From: Caballeronia mineralivorans PML1(12)
GTDB lineage: Bacteria > Pseudomonadota > Gammaproteobacteria > Burkholderiales > Burkholderiaceae
Assembly: GCF_001028175.1 (NCBI RefSeq)
Contig: NZ_AEJF01000221.1
Location: forward strand, 1 to 59,169
DNA: 59,169 nt
Direction of reading: 5' to 3'
In this document: positions 6,494 to 16,172 of the stretch, in pieces
How the letters are laid out: each line of letters starts with the position of its first letter
Numbering within the stretch: the stretch's first letter is position 1
Made by a program: the position numbers and the translations under genes
The notes under the pieces: model-generated
What the model saw: the letters and a program-made list of their open reading frames with translations, nothing else
Told to the model about the DNA's origin: nothing
Database searches by the model: none

Positions 6494-8473
6494 TCAATAT
6501 CCGGATTCGCCGACAGTGTCGATAACGGCTCGCGGGACCACTACCTTGCGGTAGATCGTGTTGCGCGAGATGCCGAGCGCGCGAGCCGCAGCCGAAACGT
6601 TACCGCGATGACGCTCGAGCGCCCTTGTAATCGCGATCGCCGTGACCTCTTGAAGGATAGGTTCGGTGGCCGGCGCTGCCTTGACCGGTGTCCTCTGCGT
6701 GTTGCTGCAGCATCGCAGGTCGTCGAAGAAATCGTCAGGCAGATGCTCGGTCGTGATTTGCCCGTCAGGTTCCACCATGGCAGCGGCCGTGCGTAGCAAA
6801 TTTCCGAGCTGGCGGAAGTTGCCCGGCCATCGGCACTGCGCGAACAGGCGCATCACGTCCGGTGCGATCGAAAGGTTCACGCCGTGAGCGTTGCAACGCG
6901 CCTCCTGCCTAAGCATTTGCTGCGCAACGGCGGTCAAATCGGAGCGCTCGCGCAGCGGCGGCAACTTCACGACGAGGCCGTTCAGGCGGTAATAGAGATC
7001 CTCGCGAAACCGGTGTTCCGCGATCATCTCCCGCAGATCGCGGTGCGTCGCGCAGACGATCGCGACATCTACCGGAATCGACTTGGTCGACCCGAGCGGA
7101 TTGACCAGGCGCTCCTGCAACACGCGCAGCAGACGAGCTTGCAGCGCATAAGGCATGTCACCGATTTCATCCAGGAACAAGGTGCCGCCATCGGCCTGGA
7201 GAAGCTTGCCAGAGGCCCCCTTGCGCCGTGCGCCAGTGAATGCTCCTTCCTCGTAGCCGAAGAGTTCGGATTCGATCAGCGTTTCTGGTATTGATGCGCA
7301 GTTGACCGCCACGAACGGGCCGGACGCCCGCGGTGAATCCTGATGGATGGCCTGCGCGAGCAGCTCCTTTCCCGTTCCGGTTTCGCCATTGATCAGAATG
7401 GGGATGTCGCGTTTGATAACCCTACGGATCTTCGCAATCACCACGGCGACCTGGGGGTCGCCGGTGTCAAGGCTATTCAGGCCTGACAGTCCGCTGCACC
7501 TCGCAAACGAGCCCGAAGCGGCGCGCATTGTCGCGCCTGGTGCGGCGCGTGGCCCTCGGTCGGCAAAATCGGTTGCCGCTGCTTGACGGCGGTATTCCAC
7601 GTTGGCGCTAACGACGACGCCGTCGTGGAGGCAAAGCGGTATGGGCTGGCCCTGATTGTTGCTCATGCGGTCGATCAATTGCGAACAGGGCAATCCGAAG
7701 AGCGAGGCGAGGGTGTGTGCGCGCAGCGCCGTCAGGGGAAGCCCTAACTGAAACTGGGCGCTGCGATTGGCAGAGAGAAAGCGGCCATCGCTCGTGAACG
7801 CGACCATTCCTTCCATCAATGTGCCGAGGAATTCTGGGCGGCCGTGAAAACGGATTCGCAACGTTTCGCTGAAGATGCTGGCGAACAGATGGTTTTCAAT
7901 CATTTGAACCGACATCTTCGCCAAAGCCATCGTGTGCTGATGGTAGCTGCGATGATCACCGGTCACGTCGAGCACACCGATCAATTCACCATAGGGATCG
8001 AGGATTGGGACGCTGGAGCAGGTCAGAAAGCGATTCGCCGCCAAGTAATGCTGGTCGCCATGGACCACAGTGGGACAGCGCTCGGCTATCGCGGTACCGA
8101 TTGCATTGGTACCCTGGCGATCCTCCGCCCAGTTCGCTCCTGGCCGCAGGGCGACCTTTTCCGCACGCTTCAGGAAGTCATCATCACCGGTCGAATGAAG
8201 CACCAGCCCGTCTGCGTTGGTGAGGACGATCATGCTTTGGGTATTGAGAATCTGTTCGCGCAGCGTCGCCATCACCGGCATGGCGTGCGCGTACAGCACC
8301 CGGCTTTGCTCCAGCTTCAGATTCAGCTCGGACGCGGGCAAGACGTCATAGTCGGGCCGGCTGGATGTAGTTAGCCCGAAGGCCTCCGAGCGCTCGTGCG
8401 AATCGCAGATCAACGGAGTGAGCCAGACGGCGCCTCCTACCGCGGCAACGTCGTGGCCGATGTCATTGCGCAT
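6494..8473 (-). CDS. Sigma54-dependent activator, AcoR/BmoR type
   Basis: 659 residues from the ATG at 8473, chosen because AAGGAGGAG precedes it by a few bases; an upstream in-frame start lacks this. Order: a GAF-like sensor around residues 60-210 (NADGLVLHSTGD, GTNAIGTAIAE, HYLAANRFLTCSSVPI), a linker, an AAA+ domain with Walker A GETGTGKE near 361, the sigma54-contacting GAFTGA near 408 and Walker B TLFLDEIGDM near 430, then a Fis-type helix-turn-helix near 627-650 (GNVSAAARALGISRNTIYRK). Relatives switch on acetoin or alcohol oxidation genes in response to the substrate. The sigma54 promoters and shared elements on both sides make the PQQ dehydrogenase and pqqA its likely targets. AACTG-CAA-CAGTT at 8517-8529 may be an operator for its own gene. 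Confidence 0.92.
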   Translation of the reverse strand: MRNDIGHDVAAVGGAVWLTPLICDSHERSEAFGLTTSSRPDYDVLPASELNLKLEQSRVLYAHAMPVMATLREQILNTQSMIVLTNADGLVLHSTGDDDFLKRAEKVALRPGANWAEDRQGTNAIGTAIAERCPTVVHGDQHYLAANRFLTCSSVPILDPYGELIGVLDVTGDHRSYHQHTMALAKMSVQMIENHLFASIFSETLRIRFHGRPEFLGTLMEGMVAFTSDGRFLSANRSAQFQLGLPLTALRAHTLASLFGLPCSQLIDRMSNNQGQPIPLCLHDGVVVSANVEYRRQAAATDFADRGPRAAPGATMRAASGSFARCSGLSGLNSLDTGDPQVAVVIAKIRRVIKRDIPILINGETGTGKELLAQAIHQDSPRASGPFVAVNCASIPETLIESELFGYEEGAFTGARRKGASGKLLQADGGTLFLDEIGDMPYALQARLLRVLQERLVNPLGSTKSIPVDVAIVCATHRDLREMIAEHRFREDLYYRLNGLVVKLPPLRERSDLTAVAQQMLRQEARCNAHGVNLSIAPDVMRLFAQCRWPGNFRQLGNLLRTAAAMVEPDGQITTEHLPDDFFDDLRCCSNTQRTPVKAAPATEPILQEVTAIAITRALERHRGNVSAAARALGISRNTIYRKVVVPRAVIDTVGESGY

Positions 8474-8735
8474 TGTCTCCTCCTTGTTGGAATCCGATCC
8501 GATGCCGGAATCCTTGAACTGCAACAGTTAAGCAAAATGCACACCACCGAATGCCTGAAGCCCTGTCGCGGGAATAAGTTACAAGCACTCTGCTTGACAT
8601 TCTCAGGTTAAAGCGGAAGGGTAGGCGAACAAGGAGCTAATCAAAACAACGCGATCGAGGTAAGCGAGTTCGACATACGGGACGGGTTTTGCCTCGGGGT
8701 AAACCTCGCGGCTGAGACTAGTCGGCGGCGTTCGG

Positions 8736-9443
8736 GTGCCCCCTGTAAAGCACTACGCCGCGATTACGGAGCCGGAGGCACTGGGCAGCTCGTTTCGCGC
8801 TATCCACTCCTACAAGGGCACGCTCATAGTCCGTGCTGCTTTGCAGTTCACTCCACTAGTGTTTCAGCGGCCGGGCCAAATAAGGCGCGCGGCGTGGGAG
8901 CAATTCGATCTGAAGGGTGGCCTGTGGGTGTGCCCCGCAGCGATGGTGAAGGGAAAACTTGAACGCAAACGAAGTGGTCCCCCTCATCTGGTGCCACTGT
9001 CGCGCCAGGCCGTATCGATACTGAGGGATCTCTATATTTTGACGGGACCGACGGGCTATGTCTTTCCAAGCCGGAAGGCCGGTGTTCCTATTTCAGACGG
9101 TGCTATCAACGCTGCTCTCCGTACGCTGGGTTATTCGGGGCAAGAAATGACGGGTCACGGTTTCCGTGCGACCGCCCGTACGTTAATTCGTGAGCGACTT
9201 GGTTACGACAAGGAAGTGGTGGAGCGCCATCTGGCCCATAGCAGCGATGAGGAGTTGGGGGACGCCTACGATAGAACGCAATTTATCGAGCAATGTACCA
9301 AGATGGCGCAAGACTGGGCCGACTATCTTGATCGCCTTGCAATAGGGCTGGTGGACGGTATTTCGGTCGATGCGACGAGGCAAGCCCCATTGCTCGTCGC
9401 CACAAAAAGCGACGAAGGTATATCGGAGTCTATCTCGATCTGA
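8736..9443 (+). pseudogene. P4-type tyrosine integrase, catalytic-domain remnant
   Basis: 235 residues covering only the catalytic domain: first Arg in QRPGQIRRAAWEQFDL, Lys in the MVKGKLERK strand, H-x-x-R in GHGFRATARTL, the second His in RHLAHSS and the nucleophile Tyr in GDAYDRTQF. All catalytic residues are present, but the arm-binding and core-binding N-terminal ~170 residues are missing and the GTG start lies where the domain begins. No tRNA or direct repeat att site was seen, so the element it once moved cannot be bounded. Confidence 0.8.
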
Positions 9444-9860
9444 TTAACTCGGCGCTTCGCGGCTTGGATATAAGCGTATTGAACCAGATGGATGTGGCTT
9501 TCGCGGAGCGTTCCCGTTGTTCAATGAACGGATGACCTTCCGATGTAAATGAACATCAGATCTTTCATGGCGAGCAGGATGTAGTCTCGGGCAACTCGAG
9601 AGTACCTATCGACGCATCGGGCGTGCCCTCGACTGTGTGGGTAGGAATCCGGCTCATGGGTATTAGCTCGTTCGTGGTTCGATGAGTACACTTCGAACAG
9701 GTCAAGCCGCGATGGCGGACAGACGCGGCCTGGACGTGATCAACAGGATATGGCTAATGTCAGTCTCTCTTTGTTGCCTGGTATTCTGTTGTGCCTGGCG
9801 CTATGGAATCATCCGGCGCTTCTTGCGTCTCTCCTATGCTTGCGATTGTTTTGATCGCTC
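9444..9860. other. Non-coding debris between integrase and cyclase fragments
   Basis: No credible gene. A 34-codon hydrophobic frame starts near 9754 but has no clear ribosome site or recognised match. Most likely scar sequence from deletions in the mobile-element region. Confidence 0.5.
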
Positions 9861-9962
9861 TTGCTAGCGAACCTCACCGGCGATCAGTCGATCGAAAAGG
9901 ACGGGGGCTACATCGACAACGACATGGGTGACGGGTTGATGGCCTTGTTTGGACTCGGCTAT
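9861..9962 (+). pseudogene. Class III adenylate cyclase catalytic fragment
   Basis: EKDGGYIDNDMGDGLMALFGLG matches the strand-turn-strand of class III nucleotide cyclases (hGGxIdkxxGDGlMAlFG), which includes a metal-binding Asp. Only about 30 residues survive; no other cyclase motif is present. Short match, moderate confidence. Confidence 0.4.
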
Positions 9963-10028
9963 GACAGCGGGGACTCGCCCGTTCTTCGTGTGCTTCAAGG
10001 AGCCTTCTCGTTCGAAGAAGGTGTGTTT

Positions 10029-10172
10029 TCAGGTGGCTGCCGGGATTGCGAAGTTCGCTTTGGCCCATGCGGCAAACTTCGTCGGCTGCTGGCCGGAGAC
10101 TTTGTTGGCGAGCGCGATCGTGTCGCGCGAATCCGAGCCGAGATACGTGTGTGCTTCGAAGTAGGCGAGCAT
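10029..10172 (-). pseudogene. C-terminal fragment of an NmrA-like NAD(P)-binding protein
   Basis: The minus-strand end AYFEAHTYLGSDSRDTIALANKVSG, then QQPTKFAAWAKANF before the stop, resembles the last ~45 residues of NmrA/atypical SDR proteins, where a disordered-region helix and a PxxFxxWxxxN tail occur. Upstream sequence on this strand is only the shadow of the plus-strand SDR. The fragment begins within a few bases of where the SDR fragment starts, marking a rearrangement junction near 10175. Confidence 0.35.
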
Positions 10173-10177
10173 CCGGG

Positions 10178-10811
10178 GGAGGACACCGTATCGGTGATTC
10201 GGCAACAGGACGGCGAAGCTATTTTCGTGGCAACAGACGTCGCCGATGAAGCGCAGGTCGAAGCGCTCGTGGCGGCAGCGGTGGACAAGTTCGGACGGCT
10301 CGACGGCGCGTTCAACAACGCCGGCCTCGCCCAAACGAACGTCTTGCTGCACGACTTGACCGCTACGCAATGGCGCCGTATTCAAAGCGTCAACTACGAC
10401 GGCGTATTCTTCTGCATGAAACATGAGATACGCGCGATGTTGCAAACCGGCGGCGCCATTGTCAACACATCTTCCGCTCTTGGTCGGGTGGCGGTGCCAC
10501 GCTCGGCCGATTATTGTGGGTCGAAGGGTGGGGTATTGGGTTTGACAAAAGGTGCCGCAGTCGACTATGGCCACCAGCATATTCGCGTCAACGCCATTCT
10601 TCCCGGCGCTGTGGATACGCCCATGGTTCAAGCGCTTACGTCCGACCCCCAATTTGCCGGCTTGCTCGAGAAGCTTCGGACCTCTCACCCCGTCGGACGT
10701 ATCGGCTTACCGGAGGAAATTGCTGCCGCTGCGGTATGGCTCCTGTCGGATCGGTCTTCCTTCGTTACGGGCGCCGAGCTGGCCGTGGACGGCGGTTTTC
10801 TCGCAACATAA
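10178..10811 (+). pseudogene. Short-chain dehydrogenase (SDR), 5' truncated
   Basis: About 210 residues of a classical SDR: NNAG (FNNAGLAQ), Ser in NTSSALGRV, Tyr and Lys of YCGSKGG, the PG of ILPGAVDTPM and the C-terminal VTGAELAVDGGF. The N-terminal Rossmann TGxxxGIG motif and first ~45 residues are missing; sequence becomes SDR-like at SVIRQQDGEAIFVATDV. The longer open frame reaching back to 9861 is an accidental join to unrelated debris. It cannot bind NAD(P) and is presumed inactive. Confidence 0.75.
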
Positions 10812-10913
10812 CGAGTCTAAAAGGCGTGTTTGGACTTCTTCCTAATTGCGAACCGTGTGCGAATTCGATAGTTGAGCATCGACGTCTGTATGCCGAGGCC
10901 GCGCCCGGCCGCT

Positions 10914-11831
10914 CTAGCGCTGCAGGTTCAGACCTTCGCATCCTGCAACGAGTGCATCGAGCAAGTGACGGACGGCTGGAACCATGCCTCGGCGCGACGG
11001 GAAAATCGCATGTACAAGCCCCGGTGTGCTAGCCAGACCTGGCAGCAGGTGTTGCAAGCGGCCGGCCTGAATATCGGCCTCAACCAGCTCCCTGGGCAGC
11101 ATTGCCACGCCTACGCCAGATATTGCCGCAACCCGAAGGCTGGCCAGGTCGTCGGTCGCCAAGCGGGGCTGATGTACCCATGACGTCACGCGTCCCTCGA
11201 CGTCGACCAGGTTCCAGACAAATCGCTCGCTGCTGCTGGCCATGGAGAGAGTGGGCCATTCCTTCACGGATTCGATCGAGCTGGGCGCCGGATGGCGCGC
11301 CGCCAGTTCGGGACTGGCAACCAGAACGTGGATCGACAAGCCCAACTGGCGGACGGCGAGATCGGTATTCTCCAACGGCGGAAGCCTGACCCGGATGGCA
11401 AAGTCCAGCCCTTCCTCGACGACATCCACGCGGCGGTTGGTTGCATCAAGCAGGACCTGGACATCGGGGTTGTCTTGTACGTATCGGGCGATGAGTGTGG
11501 AGATACCGGATTCCAGTAAGGCCACGGGGCAGGCGATGCGCACGGTGCCCTGCGGCTTGGAGCGCGTGCGGTCCACGATATCTTTGGCGGCCTTTGCTTC
11601 CGCCACCAGCGCAAGGCAATGCTGATGGAACTGACGCCCGGTTTCCGTCAAGGACAGGCTCCGGCTGGTGCGATTGAGCAGGCGAACGCCAAGTTCTTCT
11701 TCCAGGGCGCGAATACGCCGGCTGAGTTTCGACGTCTGCAATCCGAGGCTGCGAGCGGCCGCCGTGTAGCTTCCATGCTCGACCACCTCTGAGAAGAGCC
11801 GAAGATCATTGAGGTCGGTGATTGCGTTCAT
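10914..11831 (-). CDS. LysR-family transcriptional regulator
   Basis: 305 residues: winged helix-turn-helix at ~5-65 (NDLRLFSEVVEHGSYTAAARSLG, LSRRIRALEEELGVRLLNRT) followed by the periplasmic-binding-like effector domain. Subfamily features (DLRLF, LLNRTSRSLSLTETG, IRVRLPP) are those of the CrgA/AaeR-like group. It is divergent from the pirin-DoxX genes, with about 180 bases between the starts, and is their likely regulator. Effector unknown. Confidence 0.9.
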   Translation of the reverse strand: MNAITDLNDLRLFSEVVEHGSYTAAARSLGLQTSKLSRRIRALEEELGVRLLNRTSRSLSLTETGRQFHQHCLALVAEAKAAKDIVDRTRSKPQGTVRIACPVALLESGISTLIARYVQDNPDVQVLLDATNRRVDVVEEGLDFAIRVRLPPLENTDLAVRQLGLSIHVLVASPELAARHPAPSSIESVKEWPTLSMASSSERFVWNLVDVEGRVTSWVHQPRLATDDLASLRVAAISGVGVAMLPRELVEADIQAGRLQHLLPGLASTPGLVHAIFPSRRGMVPAVRHLLDALVAGCEGLNLQR

Positions 11832-12010
11832 GGGCAGACTTCAACTCCTTCTGATCGTTCTATCTGTAGCAACAATGCGTTCCAATCCAGCATCTATGCA
11901 CGAGTTCGTTGCAAATATAGCATTCGTCTCAACACTTACACCAGCGCCGAATTTGGCGGGTGACACAGGTGACAAGCGTCGCATTGCGATGGCGGGAAAC
12001 GGAGGCGGAC

Positions 12011-12709
12011 ATGCTCACACACAGGCGTTGGGAATCATTGGACGGGGCGGAACTCGGCTGGCTGCGTGCGAAACACCATTTCGTGGTGAGCGCCGACGGC
12101 AATCCCACGCACGCCGCCTTGGGTCCCCTGATTGTCTGGAACGACGACGAAATCGCCGTTGGCAGCGGTTTCCCCATGCACGGGCACCGTGACATGGAGA
12201 TCATTACCTATGTGCGCCAGGGCCTGCTCGGGCATCGTGACACCTTGGGATCCGAGGGAACGATCCCCGCGGGCGATGTGCAGGTCATGAGCGCCGGCAG
12301 GGGCATACGTCACGCCGAGTTCAACCGGGGCGAAGTGCCGCTCAAGCTCTATCAGATCTGGCTGCTACCTCGTGAAGCTGGTGGTGAACCCGCGTGGGGC
12401 ACCAAGCCGTTTCCCAAAGGCGACCGGTCTGGACGATTCGTAGTCCTTGCCAGCGGATTTGCCGGCGATGAAGGTGCGCTCCCTGTTCGCGCCGATGCGC
12501 GTGTGCTTGGCGCGATGCTAAAGGCAGGAGAAAGCGTTCGACACGAGTTGGGTGCAGCGCGCCGTGCCTATCTCGTCGTGGCCTCGGGACGCATTGAAGT
12601 GAATGGCGAGCCCGTTGGGCCGCTGGATGGCGTGGCGATCGCGAAGGTCGCTGCAGCGCAGATTTCCGCTCTTGAAGATTCCGAGCTGGTGATGGTGGAC
12701 GCCGGCTAA
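12011..12709 (+). CDS. Pirin-family bicupin (YhaK-like)
   Basis: 232 residues. The start at 12011 follows GGAGG closely and matches the family N-terminus LTHRRWESLDGAELGWLRAKH; earlier in-frame codons are not needed. First cupin: FPMHGHRDMEIITYV and GRGIRHAEFN supply the His/Glu metal ligands. Second cupin near residues 150-232 is degenerate. Bacterial pirins of this type are redox-linked or quercetinase-like proteins; substrate unknown. First gene of a run with DoxX, a second pirin and two oxidoreductases, suggesting quinone or electrophile stress handling (inference). Confidence 0.88.
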   Translation: MLTHRRWESLDGAELGWLRAKHHFVVSADGNPTHAALGPLIVWNDDEIAVGSGFPMHGHRDMEIITYVRQGLLGHRDTLGSEGTIPAGDVQVMSAGRGIRHAEFNRGEVPLKLYQIWLLPREAGGEPAWGTKPFPKGDRSGRFVVLASGFAGDEGALPVRADARVLGAMLKAGESVRHELGAARRAYLVVASGRIEVNGEPVGPLDGVAIAKVAAAQISALEDSELVMVDAG

Positions 12710-12756
12710 TTCCCTTTTTTGTACTCCACCTACGCAAACTCACTTAGGAGATGGTC

Positions 12757-13179
12757 ATGGAACGTTTCAAATTTCTTCCGCTGTTGGGCCGCATTCTGAT
12801 CGGGGCACCGTTTGTCATGAGCGGGCTGGGCAAACTAGCGACGTACGGTGCGACGGTTGGCTATATTGCCGCCATGGGTCTGCCCGTGCCGCCACTCGCG
12901 TTCGTCGTTGCCGTGTTGACCGAACTGGGCGGTGGCCTGCTGCTGCTGTCGGGCTACAGGGCTCGCGTCGTGTCGTTGGCGATGGCGGCGTTCTGTGTGG
13001 TCACTGCGATTTTCTTTCACCACAACTTCGCGGATCAAAACCAGATGATTCACTTCCTCAAGAACGTGATGATGGCCGGTGGCCTCCTGCAGATCACCTG
13101 GTTCGGTGCCGGCGCGTTCAGCCTGGACGCGCGCTCCGGGCGGATAGTTTTGCGTGTTTCGCCTCTGAAGGCGAGCTAA
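12757..13179 (+). CDS. DoxX-family membrane protein
   Basis: 140 residues and four hydrophobic segments: LGRILIGAPFVMSGLGKL, PLAFVVAVLTELGGGLLLL, VVSLAMAAFCVVTAIFF and MMAGGLLQITWFGAGAF. This is the DoxX/DoxD fold found with pirins and thiol or quinone redox genes. TAGGAG ends directly before the upstream ATG at 12751, so the ATG at 12757, six bases further, is better placed. Starts 48 bases after the pirin stop; probably cotranscribed. Confidence 0.88.
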   Translation: MERFKFLPLLGRILIGAPFVMSGLGKLATYGATVGYIAAMGLPVPPLAFVVAVLTELGGGLLLLSGYRARVVSLAMAAFCVVTAIFFHHNFADQNQMIHFLKNVMMAGGLLQITWFGAGAFSLDARSGRIVLRVSPLKAS

Positions 13180-13278
13180 GAAGACGGACTCGTCGAGGCG
13201 ATCGCTTGCCTGATCCGGTGTGCGATCGGCTCGTCGTGATGTTTCTCTGTTGTCGGAGTACCACTGGGAGTCAACACC

Positions 13279-14182
13279 ATGTCTTTCGAAACGATCCCAT
13301 CGCAAAGTTCTGCAGAAGATGGCGCATTGCTCGATTTGAAAACTACGGCTCAAACCTCCGCTTCGCTGCGCAAGAGCGATAGTCACGCGGACGGCAGGTC
13401 GGCAACACGGTCCCGTAAAGCGGCTGGTTAGCCCGGCCGAACTTGGAGAGATGCTGAAACCTTTTGTCTTTCTCGACTATTTCGATAGCTCGACGAAAGC
13501 CGAAATGCGGTTTTCCATGCATCCCCATTCCGGCCTCGCCACGACGACCGTGTTGCTGGAGGGTGAAGTTGAATATGAAGATACGACGGGCGCATCAGGG
13601 ATCATGCCAGCCGGTGGCGTCGAGTGGATGAATGCGGGTGGGGGCGTGTGGCACGATGGTCGTGCCAGAGGCGATGGGCCGGTGCGCGGCTATCAACTGT
13701 GGGTCGCGTTGCCACCTGAGCTCGAACTCGACGCGCCCCTTAGCCAGTATCTATCTGCGAACGAAGTCCCTCGCACCGGTCCGGCCCGCGTCATCCTGGG
13801 TCGTTATGGAAATGTCGAAAGCCCGGTACCCGCACCCCCAGGCATCAACTACCTGCTCGTGCGGCTTTCGGCTGGAGAGCAGTGGCAGTACACGCCGCCG
13901 GCTGGTCACACCGTCGCCTGGCTAAGCATCCAACACGGCGCGCTACGTATCGCCGACGAAGTCATCTCCAGCGAGCTTGTCGTGTTTGGCGACTCCGAAG
14001 ACGTCTTGGCATTCACAGCCGACGAAGATTCGGAGTTTGTCCTCGGCTCCGCGGTCGCCCATCCGCACAATCTCGTGCTTGGCTATTACTCTGTTCATAC
14101 GTCGTCAGAGGCGTTGCGTGCGGGGGAAACGAGGATCAAGGAGATTGGGGCACAACTGCGTCGCCGCGGCCGCATTGGGTAA
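13279..14182 (+). pseudogene. Second pirin-family protein, interrupted by one frameshift
   Basis: GGGAG precedes ATG 13279, which begins MSFETIPSQSSAEDGA and stops at 13429-13431. From about 13378 the +1 frame reads IVTRTAGRQHGPVKRLVSPAELGEMLKPFVFLDYFD, the normal family continuation, and stays open to 14182. It contains the cupin ligands MHPHSGLATTT and the Glu strand VEWMNAGGGVWHDG. A one-base change near AAGAGCGATAGTC therefore splits the gene. Downstream translation could restart at ATG 13451, losing the first strands. A real lesion and a sequencing error look the same here. Confidence 0.75.
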
Positions 14183-14233
14183 TCCCCCAAAAGCGGTTTC
14201 GGCAGGATGCGAAGACTCTATCGGGAATACCTC

Positions 14234-15070
14234 ATGCAAAACGTCAATGTTGGTAGCGCGGCCATTCCGGCCATCGGTTTTGGCACTTACGGAATGAGTG
14301 GCGCCGACGTGTATCGACTCATTCCTGCAGCCCTTCGTGCCGGTTTCCGTCATGTCGATACCGCGCAAATTTACGGTAACGAGGGCGAAATCGGCGACTG
14401 CGTGGCCGCGTCCGGCATTCCAAGAAGCGAAATCTTTCTGACAACCAAGGTGTGGGTTAGCAACTACTCAGAGAGATTTTTCGAAGCATCCGTCAACGAG
14501 AGCCTCCGAAAGCTCAAGACGGACTATATCGATCTGCTTTTGCTGCACTGGCCGCAATCGGACGTGTCGCTGGCCGAGCAGATCGCGGGACTCAATGCAG
14601 TCGCACGCGCCGGCAAGGTTCGGCACATCGGCGTCAGCAATTTCAACCGCGCATTGATGACGGAATCTATCCGACTCTCTGCGGTTCCTCTCGTGACGAA
14701 TCAGTTCGAATACCATCCGTATCTGAACCAGTCCTTGCTCATCGAAAGCACGCTGCAGGCGGGGCTTGCCGTGACAGGATACTGCGGCATGGCGATTGGC
14801 CGTGTCTTCTCGGACCCAACGCTCAAGGAGATCGCGGCCCGCCATGACAAGACCATCGCCCAGATCGTCTTGCGGTGGCTTGTTCAACAGCGTGGGATTG
14901 TTGCGCTTTCGAGGACCACCCGGATCGATCGACTGGCACAGAATCTAGCGGTATTCGACTTTGAGTTGGATGGCGCGGACATGGCGGCAATACACGCGTT
15001 GGCGACGACAGACAGCCGAATTGTCGATCCGCCCGGACTCGCCCCGCTGTGGGACAGCATGAGCGCTTGA
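14234..15070 (+). CDS. Aldo/keto reductase
   Basis: 278 residues from ATG 14234 (the frame opens earlier at 14207). The catalytic tetrad is visible: Asp and Tyr in VDTAQIYGNE, Lys in TTKVW, His in LLLHWP. IGVSNFN, TNQFEYHPY and the C-terminal IVALSRTTRIDRLAQNL (NADPH site) follow family order. It most resembles DkgB-type 2,5-diketo-gluconate/methylglyoxal reductases. Sits 51 bases after the broken pirin in a same-strand run of redox genes. Confidence 0.9.
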   Translation: MQNVNVGSAAIPAIGFGTYGMSGADVYRLIPAALRAGFRHVDTAQIYGNEGEIGDCVAASGIPRSEIFLTTKVWVSNYSERFFEASVNESLRKLKTDYIDLLLLHWPQSDVSLAEQIAGLNAVARAGKVRHIGVSNFNRALMTESIRLSAVPLVTNQFEYHPYLNQSLLIESTLQAGLAVTGYCGMAIGRVFSDPTLKEIAARHDKTIAQIVLRWLVQQRGIVALSRTTRIDRLAQNLAVFDFELDGADMAAIHALATTDSRIVDPPGLAPLWDSMSA

Positions 15071-15145
15071 CTACATGTGCTCTGGATTTGCACCCGCGAA
15101 TGGCCGAGCCTCGAAGCTTTGGCGTAGACGGAATCGGAGCATTTG

Positions 15146-16153
15146 ATGAAGGCGATTGGTTATGCAGCAAAGGGGGGCGTCGAGGTCTTGACCGAGCTTG
15201 AACTCCCGATGCCGGAACCAGGTCCGCGCGATCTGCGGGTCGCGGTGAGGGCAGTGTCGGTGAATCCCGTCGATGTGAAGCGCCGTCGCTGGGAAGATCC
15301 TCCGGAGAGTTCGCATCCGAGCGTGTTGGGCTACGACGCTGCGGGCGTTGTCGAAGCGGTTGGAAGCGAGGTCACCTTCTTCAAGCCGGGTGACGAAGTC
15401 TTCTATGCGGGCGCGATGGACCGGCCCGGGACGAACTCGGAGTTTCATCTCGTCGACGAGCGAATCGTCGGGCCCAAGCCCGCCTCATTGTCGTTCACCG
15501 AGGCGGCGGCTTTGCCGCTCACTTCGATAACTGCGTGGGAAATGCTTTTCGACCGCATGAAAGTACCGTACGGCTTGCTCAAACCCTGCGGTACGTTGCT
15601 TGTCCTGAACGGAGCGGGTGGCGTTGGCTCCATGCTGATCCAGTTGGCGAACCGTCTCACGGGTCTCACCGTCATCGCAACGGCATCCCGGCTCGAAAGT
15701 GTCGAGTGGGTACGCAAGCTCGGCGCAAGGTACGTTGCCGACCATAGCAAGCCCATTGACGAAGCACTCCACGCGATCGGCTTCAGTGGCGTGGACTATA
15801 TCGGGGCGATCACTACGACGCCTGGCAGTGCACCCAGCCTCGCTCGCGCGATGAACCCCCAGGGTCATATCACGCTGATCGACAACTTCGACGACAGCAT
15901 CGCACCGTTCAAGCCGAAGAGCATCACTGTTTCGTGGGAGATGATGTTCACCCGGTCGCTGTTTCAGACAGCGGACATGGACGTACAGCACCGCCTGCTG
16001 AAGCTAGTGTCGGATCTGGTCGACGCCGGTATGCTGCGGACGACACTCACGCACGTGGGCGGCTCCTTGACGGCGGCGAATCTTCGCCTCGCCCACGAGC
16101 GGATCGAAACGGGCAGGACGATTGGAAAAACCGTGCTGGAAGGTTTCCAATAA
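15146..16153 (+). CDS. Zinc-type alcohol dehydrogenase-like (MDR) oxidoreductase
   Basis: 335 residues from ATG 15146, with GGAG a few bases upstream. GroES-like domain: VNPVDVKRR, LGYDAAGVVEAVGSEV, FKPGDEVFYAG. Rossmann domain: NGAGGVGSMLIQLA. The catalytic-zinc Cys is absent (VNPVDVK), as in quinone oxidoreductase and QOR-like MDR proteins, so it is expected to be a zinc-independent NADPH quinone or enone reductase. It follows the aldo/keto reductase by 75 bases. Confidence 0.88.
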   Translation: MKAIGYAAKGGVEVLTELELPMPEPGPRDLRVAVRAVSVNPVDVKRRRWEDPPESSHPSVLGYDAAGVVEAVGSEVTFFKPGDEVFYAGAMDRPGTNSEFHLVDERIVGPKPASLSFTEAAALPLTSITAWEMLFDRMKVPYGLLKPCGTLLVLNGAGGVGSMLIQLANRLTGLTVIATASRLESVEWVRKLGARYVADHSKPIDEALHAIGFSGVDYIGAITTTPGSAPSLARAMNPQGHITLIDNFDDSIAPFKPKSITVSWEMMFTRSLFQTADMDVQHRLLKLVSDLVDAGMLRTTLTHVGGSLTAANLRLAHERIETGRTIGKTVLEGFQ

Positions 16154-16172
16154 TGAGTGCCACCACCACTTC

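Noticed and set aside
9754..9858. 34-codon hydrophobic frame that could be a small membrane peptide
   Set aside because: No good ribosome site and located in debris; hydrophobicity alone is weak evidence.
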